From the NCBI GenBank assembly GCA_030827315.1, contig JAURER010000010.1:1-64000 (forward strand): a stretch of 64,000 nt of DNA, in the 5' to 3' direction. Source of the DNA: Gemmatimonadota bacterium. GTDB taxonomy: Bacteria; Gemmatimonadota; Gemmatimonadetes; Longimicrobiales; Gaopeijiaceae. Of this stretch, positions 24,521-33,247 are shown piece by piece. The stretch's first letter is position 1. Every line of letters begins with the position of its first letter. The position numbers and the translations under genes were made by a program. The notes below the pieces were generated by a model, which was given only the letters and a program-made list of their open reading frames with translations, did no database searches and was not told where the DNA came from.

Positions 24521-24569
24521 CCACCGCCGGGGAAGCGGCCGGCTCGAAGGGAGGAAGGGTGGGGTGGTG

Positions 24570-24601
24570 GAGGCCCCCGTCGGTGATCCGGCGGGGGCCT
24601 C
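24570..24601 (+). terminator. Stem-loop between sigma and anti-sigma genes
   Basis: GAGGCCCCCG (24570-24579) and CGGGGGCCTC (24592-24601) form a perfect 10-bp GC-rich stem with a 12-base loop. No T-run follows (GTGCGTCGG), so it may act as a partial terminator or a stability element that lowers anti-sigma expression relative to sigma. Confidence 0.5.
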
Positions 24602-24618
24602 GTGCGTCGGGGCTCCCG

Positions 24619-24646
24619 GGAACCCTGTTCACGACCCGCAGTATGA
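24619..24646 (+). promoter_or_regulatory. Possible ECF-type internal promoter before the anti-sigma gene
   Basis: GGAAC (24619-24623), 17 bases, GTATGA (24641-24646) resembles the -35 of sigma-E-class promoters; the -10 is only loosely similar. If real, it would let the sigma factor drive its own antagonist past the stem-loop. Confidence 0.25.
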
Positions 24647-24697
24647 AATGGGCGAGAGTTTCGGGCCGCTGGCGCCCGGAGTGAGCCTGCGAGACGG

Positions 24698-25255
24698 ATG
24701 TTGATGAACTGTTCCGATGTCGTTGCCCGCTTCAGCGAGTACCTCGACGGTACCGCCCAGGAGTCGGAATCCGCGGCAATCGATCGGCATCTGGGCCAGT
24801 GCGAAGCGTGTGTTCGCTATCGCGACGTGCTGATCCACGGCGCCGCGCTGCTGCGCCAGCTCCCCGCGCCCGAGCTCGGCGAGGACTTCGCACCGCGCCT
24901 TCGCCACCGGCTCTACCACGTCGACGACGAGGTCGTGCTGCGTGCGCACGCGGCTTCCGGCGCCTCGGCCGTGACCGTGCTCGGGATCGCGATGCTGCTG
25001 ACGGTCGTAGCGTGGTCCCCGATGCTCTTGCAGGGCGTGCCGGTGGTGGAGCTCGCGCCCATCGTCGTCGACCGAGCACCGGCCCGCTCGCCCTTCGTGC
25101 CGGTCGGCGCACGCCCGGGGGCGCTCGGCTCGAGGTCCGATTCCGAACTCGAAGAGGAGCTGTTCGAGAACACGCTGCTCTACGACTACTCTCCGCTCTC
25201 GCAGCGATACGATCAGCGCGCACGCGTCCGTCGCGTGAGTCTGTTCGACCGCTGA
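24698..25255 (+). CDS. Zinc-finger anti-sigma factor
   Basis: A 185-residue membrane protein. The N-terminal zinc-finger anti-sigma domain has C5 and H31-x3-C35-x2-C38 (RHLGQCEACV). One transmembrane helix lies at about 91-110 (TVLGIAMLLTVVAW). A short periplasmic tail ends in acidic and tyrosine-rich segments (SELEEELFE, LLYDYSPLSQRYD). It should sequester the ECF factor encoded upstream. Two in-frame ATGs (24698, 24704) are possible, and only a weak GAGACGG lies upstream. Confidence 0.85.
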   Translation: MLMNCSDVVARFSEYLDGTAQESESAAIDRHLGQCEACVRYRDVLIHGAALLRQLPAPELGEDFAPRLRHRLYHVDDEVVLRAHAASGASAVTVLGIAMLLTVVAWSPMLLQGVPVVELAPIVVDRAPARSPFVPVGARPGALGSRSDSELEEELFENTLLYDYSPLSQRYDQRARVRRVSLFDR

Positions 25256-25298
25256 CCGGGGAGTTTCGCCGCCCGCCCCCCGTGACCAGATTCGGGGT

Positions 25299-26300
25299 GT
25301 GAACGCACGCGCATCGGGCCCCCTTCCGGGGCGAGAGCTGGGGGGCGTCTTCTACCTGCACGGGGAAGACCAGTTTCGAAAGGACGACCAGCTCCGCGCG
25401 CTCGTCGACGCCCACCTCGATCCTGCCACCCGGGACTTCAACTTCGATCCGGTGCGTGGCGCGGACGTAGACGCCGAAACGCTGGCTTCGCTGATCGCCA
25501 CGCCGCCGATGATGGCCGAGTGGCGCGTCGTCGTGGTGCGAGAGGTCGAGGGGCTAACCGCGTCCAGGCATGCGCGCGACGTCCTCCTGCGCGCTGCGGA
25601 GAATCCTCCTCCGGGCCTGGCGCTCATCCTGAGTTGCACGGTACCGTCGGGCTCCACGGCCAAGTTTTACAAGGATCTGGCGCGGATCGCCCGCTCCGTG
25701 GAATTCAAGGCCATCACGGACGCGGACGTGCCCGGCTGGATCATCGATCGTGCTCGCGAGGAGCACGACATCGACTTCGAGGTCGACGCCGCGCGCGCGC
25801 TCGGCGCGGCCATCGGCCCCAACCTCGGGGTGCTGTCTCAGGAGGTCGCGAAGCTGGCGGACTTCGTGGGGGATCGGCGCACGATCACCCTCGCCGACGT
25901 GGACGCTGCCGGCACCCGGCTCCCGTCGCAGGACCGATGGCGCTGGTTCGACCTGGTGGCGGAGCGCCGGTTCGACGAGGCCTGCGAGGCGATTCCCGTC
26001 CTCCTCACGCAGGGCGAGTCGACGGTCGGTCTGGTCATCGGGCTCACGACCCACTTTCTCCGGCTTGGCATCGCGGCGGAAAGAGGGATCGGGGGCCTCG
26101 AGGCGTCGCTCCCTCCGTACCAGCGTTTCGTCGCCAGGCGGATGGCCGGTCAGGTACGTCGATGGACCGTGCCCGAGATCGACCGCGCGCTCGACGGACT
26201 GCTCGACGTCGACCGGCTGTCCAAGGCCAGCTCGCACAGCTCCGAACACTTCCTCGAAACCTGGATCCTCGCGCTACGCGTGCGCGCGGAAGCCGCATGA
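25299..26300 (+). CDS. holA: DNA polymerase III delta subunit
   Basis: A 333-residue clamp-loader delta subunit that opens the beta clamp. It has the N-terminal VFYLHGEDQFRKDD segment (degenerate nucleotide-binding fold), VVVVREVEGL, the middle helical domain with AIGPNLGVLSQEVAKLADF, and the C-terminal collar region (VGLVIGLTTHFLRLG, LDVDRLSKASSHSSEHFLET). Length is typical. GTG start at 25299. It overlaps the following SPOR gene by four bases (ATGA). Confidence 0.92.
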   Translation: MNARASGPLPGRELGGVFYLHGEDQFRKDDQLRALVDAHLDPATRDFNFDPVRGADVDAETLASLIATPPMMAEWRVVVVREVEGLTASRHARDVLLRAAENPPPGLALILSCTVPSGSTAKFYKDLARIARSVEFKAITDADVPGWIIDRAREEHDIDFEVDAARALGAAIGPNLGVLSQEVAKLADFVGDRRTITLADVDAAGTRLPSQDRWRWFDLVAERRFDEACEAIPVLLTQGESTVGLVIGLTTHFLRLGIAAERGIGGLEASLPPYQRFVARRMAGQVRRWTVPEIDRALDGLLDVDRLSKASSHSSEHFLETWILALRVRAEAA

Positions 26301-27226
26301 ACGAGACCCCCTTGATGACCGATCTCCCGACGTGCCGTACCGTCCGTGCCCGCGGGGCGCGGCTGCCCCGGACCCTGCTCGTCGCGGCGTCCGTCTGCGG
26401 GGCGTTCTCACCCAGCGCTCCCACCGAGGTCTCGGCGCAGGCGTCGCTCGAGCGGGTGGAAGAGCTCACACGGATGGGCCGGACGGAGGAGGCGCGCGCC
26501 CTTCTCGTCGAATGGTGGGACGAAGACCGGGAAGACGCTCCCCGTCGCGATCTGCAGCGTGGCCTGTGGCTCCGGGGGCGGTTGACCGTCGATCCGGTGC
26601 AGGCGGAGCTCGACTTCCGGCGGCTTGTGGTCCTCTACCCGAGCGGACAGTTCACGCCCGACGCCATCCTGCGCCTGGCGCAGGCCTCGTGGGCCCAGGG
26701 CAACGAGGGGGCGGCCAGGGACTTCGTGGCGATGCTGCAGCGGGACTATCCCTCCACGCCGGCTCGAGCGGACGCCGACGCCTGGATGGCCGACCCCGGG
26801 CCCGTGCCGCCTCCGGGCGACACGCCGACACCCGCGCCAGCCGTCGGCCAGGCGCGCCCGGAGCCTACCCGGGCGGAAGCGGCACCGGCCGCCGCTCCCG
26901 AGGCGGCGGCGGGTGCGTCGATGAACTACTCCGTGCAGCTCGGCGCCTTCGGGGGGGACGAGCGCGCGTTCGCACTCGCGAGGGAAGCCGCCGAGCAGGG
27001 AGTCGAGGTCAGGGTCGTGCGGGTCGAAGGGAGTCGGTTCACCCACGTGCGGGTGGGGCGCTTCGCCGATCGGGCCGCCGCCGTCGAGCTCCTGGAGGCG
27101 TTGACCGCCCGTGGCATCAGCGCGGCGCTCGTGCGCGACGACCGTCCCGAGACGCCGATCGGCAACGAGCCGAGGTCAGAGCGCGTCGATCACCCTCTCG
27201 AGTCGCGCCCTCACTTCGTCGGCTAG
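26297..27226 (+). CDS. SPOR-domain protein with tetratricopeptide-like region
   Basis: A 309-residue exported or membrane-anchored protein. A hydrophobic signal (about 24-48, ending VSAQ) precedes a helical repeat region (50-165, of the type that gathers beads of TPR-like units, with SWAQGNEGAARDFVAML), a Pro/Ala-rich linker (168-205) and a C-terminal SPOR domain (208-285, NYSVQLGAFGGDERAFALA). SPOR domains bind septal peptidoglycan lacking stem peptides, suggesting a division-site role. ATG overlaps the holA stop. The last 51 bases are shared with the convergent DUF302 gene. Confidence 0.85.
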   Translation: MNETPLMTDLPTCRTVRARGARLPRTLLVAASVCGAFSPSAPTEVSAQASLERVEELTRMGRTEEARALLVEWWDEDREDAPRRDLQRGLWLRGRLTVDPVQAELDFRRLVVLYPSGQFTPDAILRLAQASWAQGNEGAARDFVAMLQRDYPSTPARADADAWMADPGPVPPPGDTPTPAPAVGQARPEPTRAEAAPAAAPEAAAGASMNYSVQLGAFGGDERAFALAREAAEQGVEVRVVRVEGSRFTHVRVGRFADRAAAVELLEALTARGISAALVRDDRPETPIGNEPRSERVDHPLESRPHFVG

Positions 27227-27577
27227 CGGCCCCAGGTCATCGCGTCCGGCGACGCCGAGCTGCAGGACCGGGTCGAGGGCCGCCACCACCGCGGTCCCGG
27301 CTTCGTCCCCCTCGTAGACCACCACGTTGCACGGGAGCAGGAGGCCGATGTCGACCTCTTCGATCAGGGCCCGATGCGCGAGCGACGGGTTGCACGCGCC
27401 GAGAATCCGGTACGGCCTGAAATCGACACCGAGCTTTTCCCTGAACGCGCCGCGTATGTCGATCTCGGTGAGCACGCCGAAGCCCTCCTCCCTGAGTGCC
27501 GCACGTACTCGGGTCTCGGCCTCCTCGACGGTGCCGCGTACCGTCTTCCTGAATCCGTAGGAGAGCGTGTCGTTCAT
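27176..27577 (-). CDS. DUF302 family protein
   Basis: A 133-residue protein matching DUF302: VEEAETRVRAALREEGFGVL, then TEIDIRGAFREKLGVDFRPY, ILGACNPSLAHRALI and LLLPCNVVVYEGDE. The family has a small alpha/beta fold and a conserved cysteine (GACNP); its biochemical function is not known. ATG at 27577 with GAGGAG about 10 bases upstream; the longer frame is not protein-like before this point. It is transcribed away from mutS and overlaps the 3' end of the SPOR gene by 51 bases. Confidence 0.88.
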   Translation of the reverse strand: MNDTLSYGFRKTVRGTVEEAETRVRAALREEGFGVLTEIDIRGAFREKLGVDFRPYRILGACNPSLAHRALIEEVDIGLLLPCNVVVYEGDEAGTAVVAALDPVLQLGVAGRDDLGPLADEVRARLERVIDAL

Positions 27578-27650
27578 CTCGTCGAAGCTCCTCTGATTCC
27601 GATCCGTCCGTCTGGAGCGGGAAAGCCTGGCTGGATGCCGGGTACGAGCC

Positions 27651-27678
27651 TTGAGCCGCGTACCGACCTCTCTAACTT
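27651..27678 (+). promoter_or_regulatory. Candidate promoter for mutS
   Basis: TTGAGC (27651-27656), 16 bases, TAACTT (27673-27678), ending six bases before the mutS ATG at 27685. Transcription would start at or just before the ATG, so the message could be leaderless; no Shine-Dalgarno is seen. Confidence 0.45.
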
Positions 27679-27684
27679 CACGCA

Positions 27685-30318
27685 ATGTCCTCCGACGACA
27701 CACCCCTGATGCAGCAATGGCGGGAGGCCAAGTCCCGCCATCGGGACGCGCTGCTGTTCTTCCGTGTCGGGGACTTCTACGAGCTGTTCCACGGCGACGC
27801 GGAAGAGGGCGCGCGGCTGCTCGGGCTGACCCTGACCTCGCGCAACAACGGCGCCGCCGCACGCGTTCCGCTCGCCGGTGTGCCGGCCAAGGCGCTGGAC
27901 GATTATCTGGGCCGGCTGGTCGGCATGGGTAGGCGCGTGGCGATCTGTGACCAGGTAGAGGATCCGGCGCTCGCCAAGGGCATCGTGAAGCGCGAGGTGA
28001 CCGAGATGGTCACGCCCGGCACGGTACTCGCGGACAGTCTGCTGACGGAGCGGAGGAACAACTACTTGGTGGCGCTGGTCGCGCCCCGGCAGTCGGCCGC
28101 ACCGGACCGATACGGAGTGGCGACGCTGGACGTCACCACCGGTGAGCTGACCGTCCAGTCGGTGCCTGCCGGCGAGCTGCGCGCCGAGCTGGGACGTCTC
28201 GAGCCGTCGGAGATCCTGCTGCCGAGGGCTCTGGCCGAAGACGTCGCCGTCGTCGGCGCACTGCCGGGTGGGTTGCCGCGCACCGTCCGCGACGACTGGA
28301 TGTTCGAGCTCGACGTCGCCTCGACCGAGCTCCTCGAGGCCTACGGGCTGCAGTCGCTGGACGGCTTCGGCTTCCAGCGCGGGGGCGACGAAGAACTCGT
28401 GCGTTCGGCCGGCGCGCTGACCCAGTATCTCCGGGAGATCCGCCCGGCCGGCGTGTCTCACCTGAGGCCGGTGGCCATCCGGCGTCCGGGTCGGGTCATG
28501 CTCCTCGACGAGATGACACGCCGCAACCTCGAGCTCATCGAGCCGCTGCGCGGCGGCGAGGAGGGTGGCACGCTCCTCGACGTGCTCGACGAGAGCGTGA
28601 CCGCCATGGGCGGTCGAATGCTCCGTCGCTGGGTGCTGGAGCCTCTCGTGTTGGCCGAGGAGATCTGGTCGCGTCAGGAGGCCGTGAGGGAGTTCGTCGA
28701 GGGTCCGGAGCTGAGAACTGCCGTCCGCGAGGCGCTGGGCGGGGTCAGCGACCTCGAGCGCACGGCGGGCAAGATCGGAACGCTCCGGGTGGGGCCGCGC
28801 GACCTGTCGGGGCTTCGGCGCTCGCTCGGGCGGCTTCCCGTGTTGCGGGAAGCGGCGGCCTCCGCCTCTTCCGGGCTCGTCCGCTCCATGGGGGCGGAGC
28901 TCGACTGCCTCGAGGACGTGCGCGATCTCCTCGACCGGGCGGTCGCAGACGATCCGCCCGCAACGCTCCAGGAGGGTGGCGTGATCCGGGCCGGGTGGTC
29001 TGACACCCTGGACGACCTGCGCGCGGTGCGTGACGGAGCGAGGGACTTCATCGCGCAGCTCCAGGTGCGGGAGCGCGAACGCACCGGCATCGGCTCGCTC
29101 AAGGTCGGTTTCAACAAGGTGTTCGGGTATTACCTGGAGGTGACGAAGGCGAACCTCGATCGGGTACCCGACGACTTCGTCCGGAAGCAGACCCTCACCA
29201 ACGGCGAGCGGTATTTCACGCCGGAGCTGAAGGAGTGGGAAGAGAAGGTCTTCGGCGCCGAAGATCGCATCGCGCAGCTCGAGATCGAGCTCTTCTCGGA
29301 CGTGCGTGCGCGCGTTGCCGAGGCCGTCGCCCGCCTGCAGCGGACGGGTGCCCGGGTGGCCACGCTGGACGTGCTCTCCGGGCTGGCGCACGTCGCCGTG
29401 CGTCGCGGCTACGTGCGCCCCGAGCTGCATACCGGTTTCGAATTGGAGATCCAGGCGGGTCGCCACCCGGTGGTCGAGACGATGATGCCCCGCGAGGAGT
29501 TCATTCCCAACGACCTGACGCTGGACGACGCGGGTCGCATCGTGGTGCTCACGGGCCCGAACATGGCGGGCAAGAGCACCGTGCTCCGCCAGATCGGCCT
29601 CATCCAGCTCCTCGCTCAGATGGGCGCGTTCGTGCCGGCCGACTCGGCCCGCCTCCCCGTGGCGGACCGGATCTTTACCCGGGTGGGCGCGTCCGACAAC
29701 CTGGCCCGCGGTCAATCGACGTTCATGGTCGAGATGAGCGAGACGGCCGCGATCGTCCACGGAGCGACGGAGCGCTCGCTGATCCTCCTGGACGAGATCG
29801 GGCGTGGCACCTCCACCTACGACGGCGTTTCGATCGCGTGGTCGGTGACCGAGCACATCCACGAGCACATCGGGGCAAAGACCGTCTTCGCCACGCACTA
29901 CCACGAGCTTACGCAGCTCGGCGACCTGCTCACCGGCGTGAAGAACATGAACGTCTCGGTGCGGGAGGTCGGAGACGAGATCGTCTTCCTTCGCCGGCTC
30001 GCGCCCGGCGGTGCCGACCGGTCCTACGGCATCCAGGTCGCGCGGCTGGCCGGGCTTCCCGATGGCATCGTGCTCCGGGCACGGGAACTTCTGGCGGAGC
30101 TGGAGGGAACACATACCGGCGGCGGCGAGGGCCTCGGGAGGCACGGGGCCCACCGCCCGAGTTCGGAAGGGTCGCCCGAACAGCTGTCGATGTTTCAGGT
30201 CGAACACCCGGTGGTCGCGCGCCTTCGGGCCCTCGATCCCGACGGGCTCACGCCCCGGGATGCGCTCCGGGTCCTCTACGAGCTGGCCATGATGACGCAG
30301 GCAAGGAAGAGCGAGTGA
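27685..30318 (+). CDS. mutS: DNA mismatch repair protein MutS
   Basis: An 877-residue MutS1. The N-terminal mismatch-recognition domain has the Phe-x-Glu type motif in RVGDFYELF. The connector, core and clamp domains follow (RRNLELIEPLRGG; KVGFNKVFGYYLEVTKAN). The ATPase domain has Walker A TGPNMAGKSTVLRQ (about 623-636), FTRVGASDNLARGQSTFMVE, the Walker B segment LILLDEIGRGTSTYDG, and the TVFATHYHEL switch. The C terminus ends in a short extension. It recognises mispairs and recruits MutL. The stop overlaps the next gene (GTGA). A promoter abuts the ATG. Confidence 0.97.
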   Translation: MSSDDTPLMQQWREAKSRHRDALLFFRVGDFYELFHGDAEEGARLLGLTLTSRNNGAAARVPLAGVPAKALDDYLGRLVGMGRRVAICDQVEDPALAKGIVKREVTEMVTPGTVLADSLLTERRNNYLVALVAPRQSAAPDRYGVATLDVTTGELTVQSVPAGELRAELGRLEPSEILLPRALAEDVAVVGALPGGLPRTVRDDWMFELDVASTELLEAYGLQSLDGFGFQRGGDEELVRSAGALTQYLREIRPAGVSHLRPVAIRRPGRVMLLDEMTRRNLELIEPLRGGEEGGTLLDVLDESVTAMGGRMLRRWVLEPLVLAEEIWSRQEAVREFVEGPELRTAVREALGGVSDLERTAGKIGTLRVGPRDLSGLRRSLGRLPVLREAAASASSGLVRSMGAELDCLEDVRDLLDRAVADDPPATLQEGGVIRAGWSDTLDDLRAVRDGARDFIAQLQVRERERTGIGSLKVGFNKVFGYYLEVTKANLDRVPDDFVRKQTLTNGERYFTPELKEWEEKVFGAEDRIAQLEIELFSDVRARVAEAVARLQRTGARVATLDVLSGLAHVAVRRGYVRPELHTGFELEIQAGRHPVVETMMPREEFIPNDLTLDDAGRIVVLTGPNMAGKSTVLRQIGLIQLLAQMGAFVPADSARLPVADRIFTRVGASDNLARGQSTFMVEMSETAAIVHGATERSLILLDEIGRGTSTYDGVSIAWSVTEHIHEHIGAKTVFATHYHELTQLGDLLTGVKNMNVSVREVGDEIVFLRRLAPGGADRSYGIQVARLAGLPDGIVLRARELLAELEGTHTGGGEGLGRHGAHRPSSEGSPEQLSMFQVEHPVVARLRALDPDGLTPRDALRVLYELAMMTQARKSE

Positions 30319-30689
30319 AGCGCATTAGGTTCGCCGCGGTGCTCTGCGGCGGTGTCGCGGTGATCGCGTGCGCCGGCGACGGTGACATCGAGCAGCCCCG
30401 GCCGCTGTTCGCCGAAGTTCCGATCGAATACCCGCTCCACATGTGGGACCAGGACATGGAGGGCGAGACGCTCCTCCGTGTCCGCGTCGGCGACACGGGC
30501 GGCGTCGACAGCGTCGAGGTCGTCGAATCTTCGGGGTACGCGTCGTTCGATTCCGCCGCCGTCGAGGGCGCGCAGCGGCTTCGCTTCGAACCTGCCCGGA
30601 AGGGAGGCAAGCGCATCGAGGTATGGGCGGAGGTGCCGGTGCACTTTTCGAAACGGCCCCGGCCCGACACGTTGGGCGTCACCCCCTGA
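30315..30689 (+). CDS. Lipoprotein with TonB C-terminal domain
   Basis: A 124-residue protein. The signal ends in a lipobox (VIAC, C19). The rest is a TonB C-terminal fold: MEGETLLRVRVGDTGGVDSV, ESSGYASFDSAAVEGAQRLR, then FEPARKGGKRIEVWAEVPV. It lacks the usual membrane helix and proline-rich linker of a working TonB, so it is probably not an energy transducer for receptors. GTG start overlaps the mutS stop (GTGA), implying coupling, although a functional link to mismatch repair is not evident. Confidence 0.78.
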   Translation: MKRIRFAAVLCGGVAVIACAGDGDIEQPRPLFAEVPIEYPLHMWDQDMEGETLLRVRVGDTGGVDSVEVVESSGYASFDSAAVEGAQRLRFEPARKGGKRIEVWAEVPVHFSKRPRPDTLGVTP

Positions 30690-30745
30690 CCCCCGCGGAT
30701 CCCGGACGTCGGGGTCCCGTCAGAATTCCAGATTTCGGAGCCCTG

Positions 30746-32131
30746 ATGGCCAAGCGCCACCCCCGCCCCTACGACAGCGCCCTGGACCTCATCGGCTGGA
30801 CGCCCATGGTCCGGCTGAACCGTGTCACGGACGGCTGTCGGACGCCGGTCTACGCCAAGTGCGAGTTCACCGGTCCCGGTGCCTCGATCAAGGACCGTAT
30901 CGGCGTCGCCATGATCGCGGCGGCCGAGGCGGACGGCTCGCTCCAGCCGGGGGGCACGATCGTCGAGGCCACCGGGGGAAACACGGGTCTCGCGCTCGCG
31001 ATGGCGGCGTCGGTGAAGGGGTACCGGTGCATCTGTACGATGCCCGACAAGATGAGCACCGAGAAGGTCAAGCTCCTGCGCGCCTTCGGTGCGGAGGTCG
31101 TGATCACCCCGACCGCGGTCCCCCCGGATCACCCCGAGCATTACCTGAACAAGGCGCGCTCGATCACGGCGGAGATCCCGGGCGCGGTCATGGCCAACCA
31201 GTTCTACAACGAAGCGAACCCCGACGCGCACTACGCCACCACGGGACCCGAGATCTGGGAGCAGAGCGAAGGTCGCGTCACGCACTTCGTCGCGTCGGCG
31301 GGCACCGGTGGCACGATCACGGGCGTGGGTCGCTACCTGAAAGAACAGAACCCCGACGTGCGGATCGTCGGCATCGACCCTTCCGGCTCGATGATCGCCA
31401 CCTACTTCAATACCGGCGAGAAGATCGAGGGGCACCCGTACAAGGTGGAGGGGATCGGCAACGACAAGATCCCCGGCACGCTCGACCTCGACGTCGTGGA
31501 CGACTTTCGGTCGTGCAACGATCGCGACGCGTTCCGGATGGCCCGGCGGATGGCGCGCGAGGAGGGAATCTTCGCCGGTGGGTCCGCGGGGCTCCTGGTG
31601 CACGGCGCGGTTCAGCTCGCCAAAGAGCTCGACGATCCGGACGCGTTCGTGGTCACGCTCGCGTGCGACTGGGGGGAACGGTACCTGAGCAAGGTCTACG
31701 ACGACGACTGGATGCGGGACAACGGCTTCGTGGAGCGGCCGCGGCGGTCGACGGTGCTGGACACGCTCGAACGCAAGCGAAGCCGGGTGTCCGGTCTGGT
31801 GACCGTCGAGCCCGCCACGCCGGTGCGGCTCGCGCTGTCGGCGATCACCGCCCACGACATCGGTCAGCTTCCGGTGGTGAAGGACGGAGCCTGCATAGGA
31901 TCCGTCACCGAAACCCAGCTGCTGACGCAGATCATCGAGGATCCCGGGCTGCTCGACCGACCGACGGACTCCGTGATGGGCCCGCCGTTCCCGGTCCTGG
32001 ACGGCCACGTCGACGCCGAGGAGATCCGGCCGCTCCTGGCGCGCGACAACGCGGCCTGCCTGGTGCGGGACGGTGACCGGCTCGTCGGCATCGTCACCCG
32101 GTACGACGTGGTGCGGGCACTGATCGCGTGA
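30746..32131 (+). CDS. Cystathionine beta-synthase-type PLP enzyme with CBS domains
   Basis: A 461-residue enzyme. The catalytic domain has the PLP lysine K49 in GPGASIKDR, the phosphate loop EATGGNTG (near 74-81) and GTGGTITGVGRYL; the C-terminal third has two CBS domains (VSGLVTVEPATPVRLALSAI; VMGPPFPVLDGHVDAEEIR). This is the architecture of cystathionine beta-synthase without the heme domain, converting serine plus homocysteine to cystathionine. Cysteine synthases lack the CBS pair; O-acetylserine use cannot be excluded. ATG at 30746 follows CGGAG by 6 bases. The stop overlaps ddl (GTGA). Confidence 0.88.
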   Translation: MAKRHPRPYDSALDLIGWTPMVRLNRVTDGCRTPVYAKCEFTGPGASIKDRIGVAMIAAAEADGSLQPGGTIVEATGGNTGLALAMAASVKGYRCICTMPDKMSTEKVKLLRAFGAEVVITPTAVPPDHPEHYLNKARSITAEIPGAVMANQFYNEANPDAHYATTGPEIWEQSEGRVTHFVASAGTGGTITGVGRYLKEQNPDVRIVGIDPSGSMIATYFNTGEKIEGHPYKVEGIGNDKIPGTLDLDVVDDFRSCNDRDAFRMARRMAREEGIFAGGSAGLLVHGAVQLAKELDDPDAFVVTLACDWGERYLSKVYDDDWMRDNGFVERPRRSTVLDTLERKRSRVSGLVTVEPATPVRLALSAITAHDIGQLPVVKDGACIGSVTETQLLTQIIEDPGLLDRPTDSVMGPPFPVLDGHVDAEEIRPLLARDNAACLVRDGDRLVGIVTRYDVVRALIA

Positions 32132-33144
32132 GGATCGCGGTCCTGCTCGGGGGGACGTCCGACGAACGCGACGTCTCGCTGGCGTCCGGGGCGCAGGTGG
32201 TCGTCGCGCTGCGGGAGGCCGGACACGACGTGGTGGCGGTGGACACGGTGCGCGGCATCCTCGGACGCGACGAGGAGACACGGCTCCTCGCGGGCGCGGT
32301 GCGCCTGGATCCTCCCGGGTCGGCGGAACTCGCGTCACTCGACGAAGGGCACACGGTGGCACTGGTCAGGGAGCCGACGCTGGCGGACGTCGACGTCTTC
32401 TTCCTCGCGCTGCACGGCGGGAGCGGAGAGGACGGAACCATCCAGGCGCTGCTCGACGTGTCCGGCGTGGCCTACACCGGGAGCGACCGGCTCGGCTGCT
32501 CGCTCGCCATGGACAAGGAAGTGACGAAACGCCTGCTGCGGGACGCGAACGTGCCCACGCCCGACTGGCTCACGGGCCCGGTGACGGCCGAACAGGTCGA
32601 GGCTGCGCTGGGCCTTCCGGTGATCGTCAAGGCGTCCGGGGGCGGGTCGTCGCTGCGCCTCGTCCTGGCGCACGACCGTAGGGAGCTCGACGACGCCATC
32701 GCGCAGAGCGCGACGTGGGACGACGTCGTTCTCTTCGAGCGCTACCACGCCGGGCGCGAGTTCACGGTGGGTGTCGTGGGCGACGAGACGCTCCCGGTCG
32801 GAGAGATCGTGCCGAAGCACGAGATCTTCGACTACGCGTGCAAGTACCAGCCCGGGCTCGCGAGCGAGATCTTCCCGGCGGAGATCCCCGACGCTCTCTC
32901 CGAGCGGCTGCGGGCGCTCGCGCTTCACGTCCATCGGGCCCTGCGCCTGCGGGACTATTCGCGCGTCGACTTCATCGTCGACGACGCGGGGCGCCCGTGG
33001 TGTCTGGAGGCCAACGCCCTTCCAGGCATGACGGCCAACAGCCTTCTGCCGAAGGGCGCGCGGGCGGCCGGTATCTCCTTTCCTGAGCTGTGCGACCGGA
33101 TCGCCCGGCTCGCGTCGGAGCGGCGCGCGGCCCATTCTACCTGA
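32128..33144 (+). CDS. ddl: D-alanine-D-alanine ligase
   Basis: A 338-residue ATP-grasp enzyme that makes the D-Ala-D-Ala dipeptide for peptidoglycan. Motifs: VLLGGTSDERDVSLASG, FLALHGGSGEDGTIQALLD, GVAYTGSDRLGCSLAMDK, PVIVKASGGGSSLRLVLA, VLFERYHAGREFTVGV, RVDFIVDD and CLEANALPGMT. Within the omega-loop the region KYQPG suits a D-Ala rather than a D-Lac specificity, though this is not certain. GTG start overlaps the previous stop. Confidence 0.93.
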   Translation: MRIAVLLGGTSDERDVSLASGAQVVVALREAGHDVVAVDTVRGILGRDEETRLLAGAVRLDPPGSAELASLDEGHTVALVREPTLADVDVFFLALHGGSGEDGTIQALLDVSGVAYTGSDRLGCSLAMDKEVTKRLLRDANVPTPDWLTGPVTAEQVEAALGLPVIVKASGGGSSLRLVLAHDRRELDDAIAQSATWDDVVLFERYHAGREFTVGVVGDETLPVGEIVPKHEIFDYACKYQPGLASEIFPAEIPDALSERLRALALHVHRALRLRDYSRVDFIVDDAGRPWCLEANALPGMTANSLLPKGARAAGISFPELCDRIARLASERRAAHST

Positions 33145-33247
33145 CCCGAGTCGGGGCGTCCGCAGCGCCGCCGCGGCTCAGGAACCTGCCCCGGGCGCGG
33201 GGGTTGGATACCGTCCTCCCGCGCCACCACCACGACGTCGGCCATCC

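Noticed and set aside
27574..30207. 877-codon minus-strand frame
   Set aside because: Antisense shadow of mutS with low-complexity composition; mutS itself is certain.
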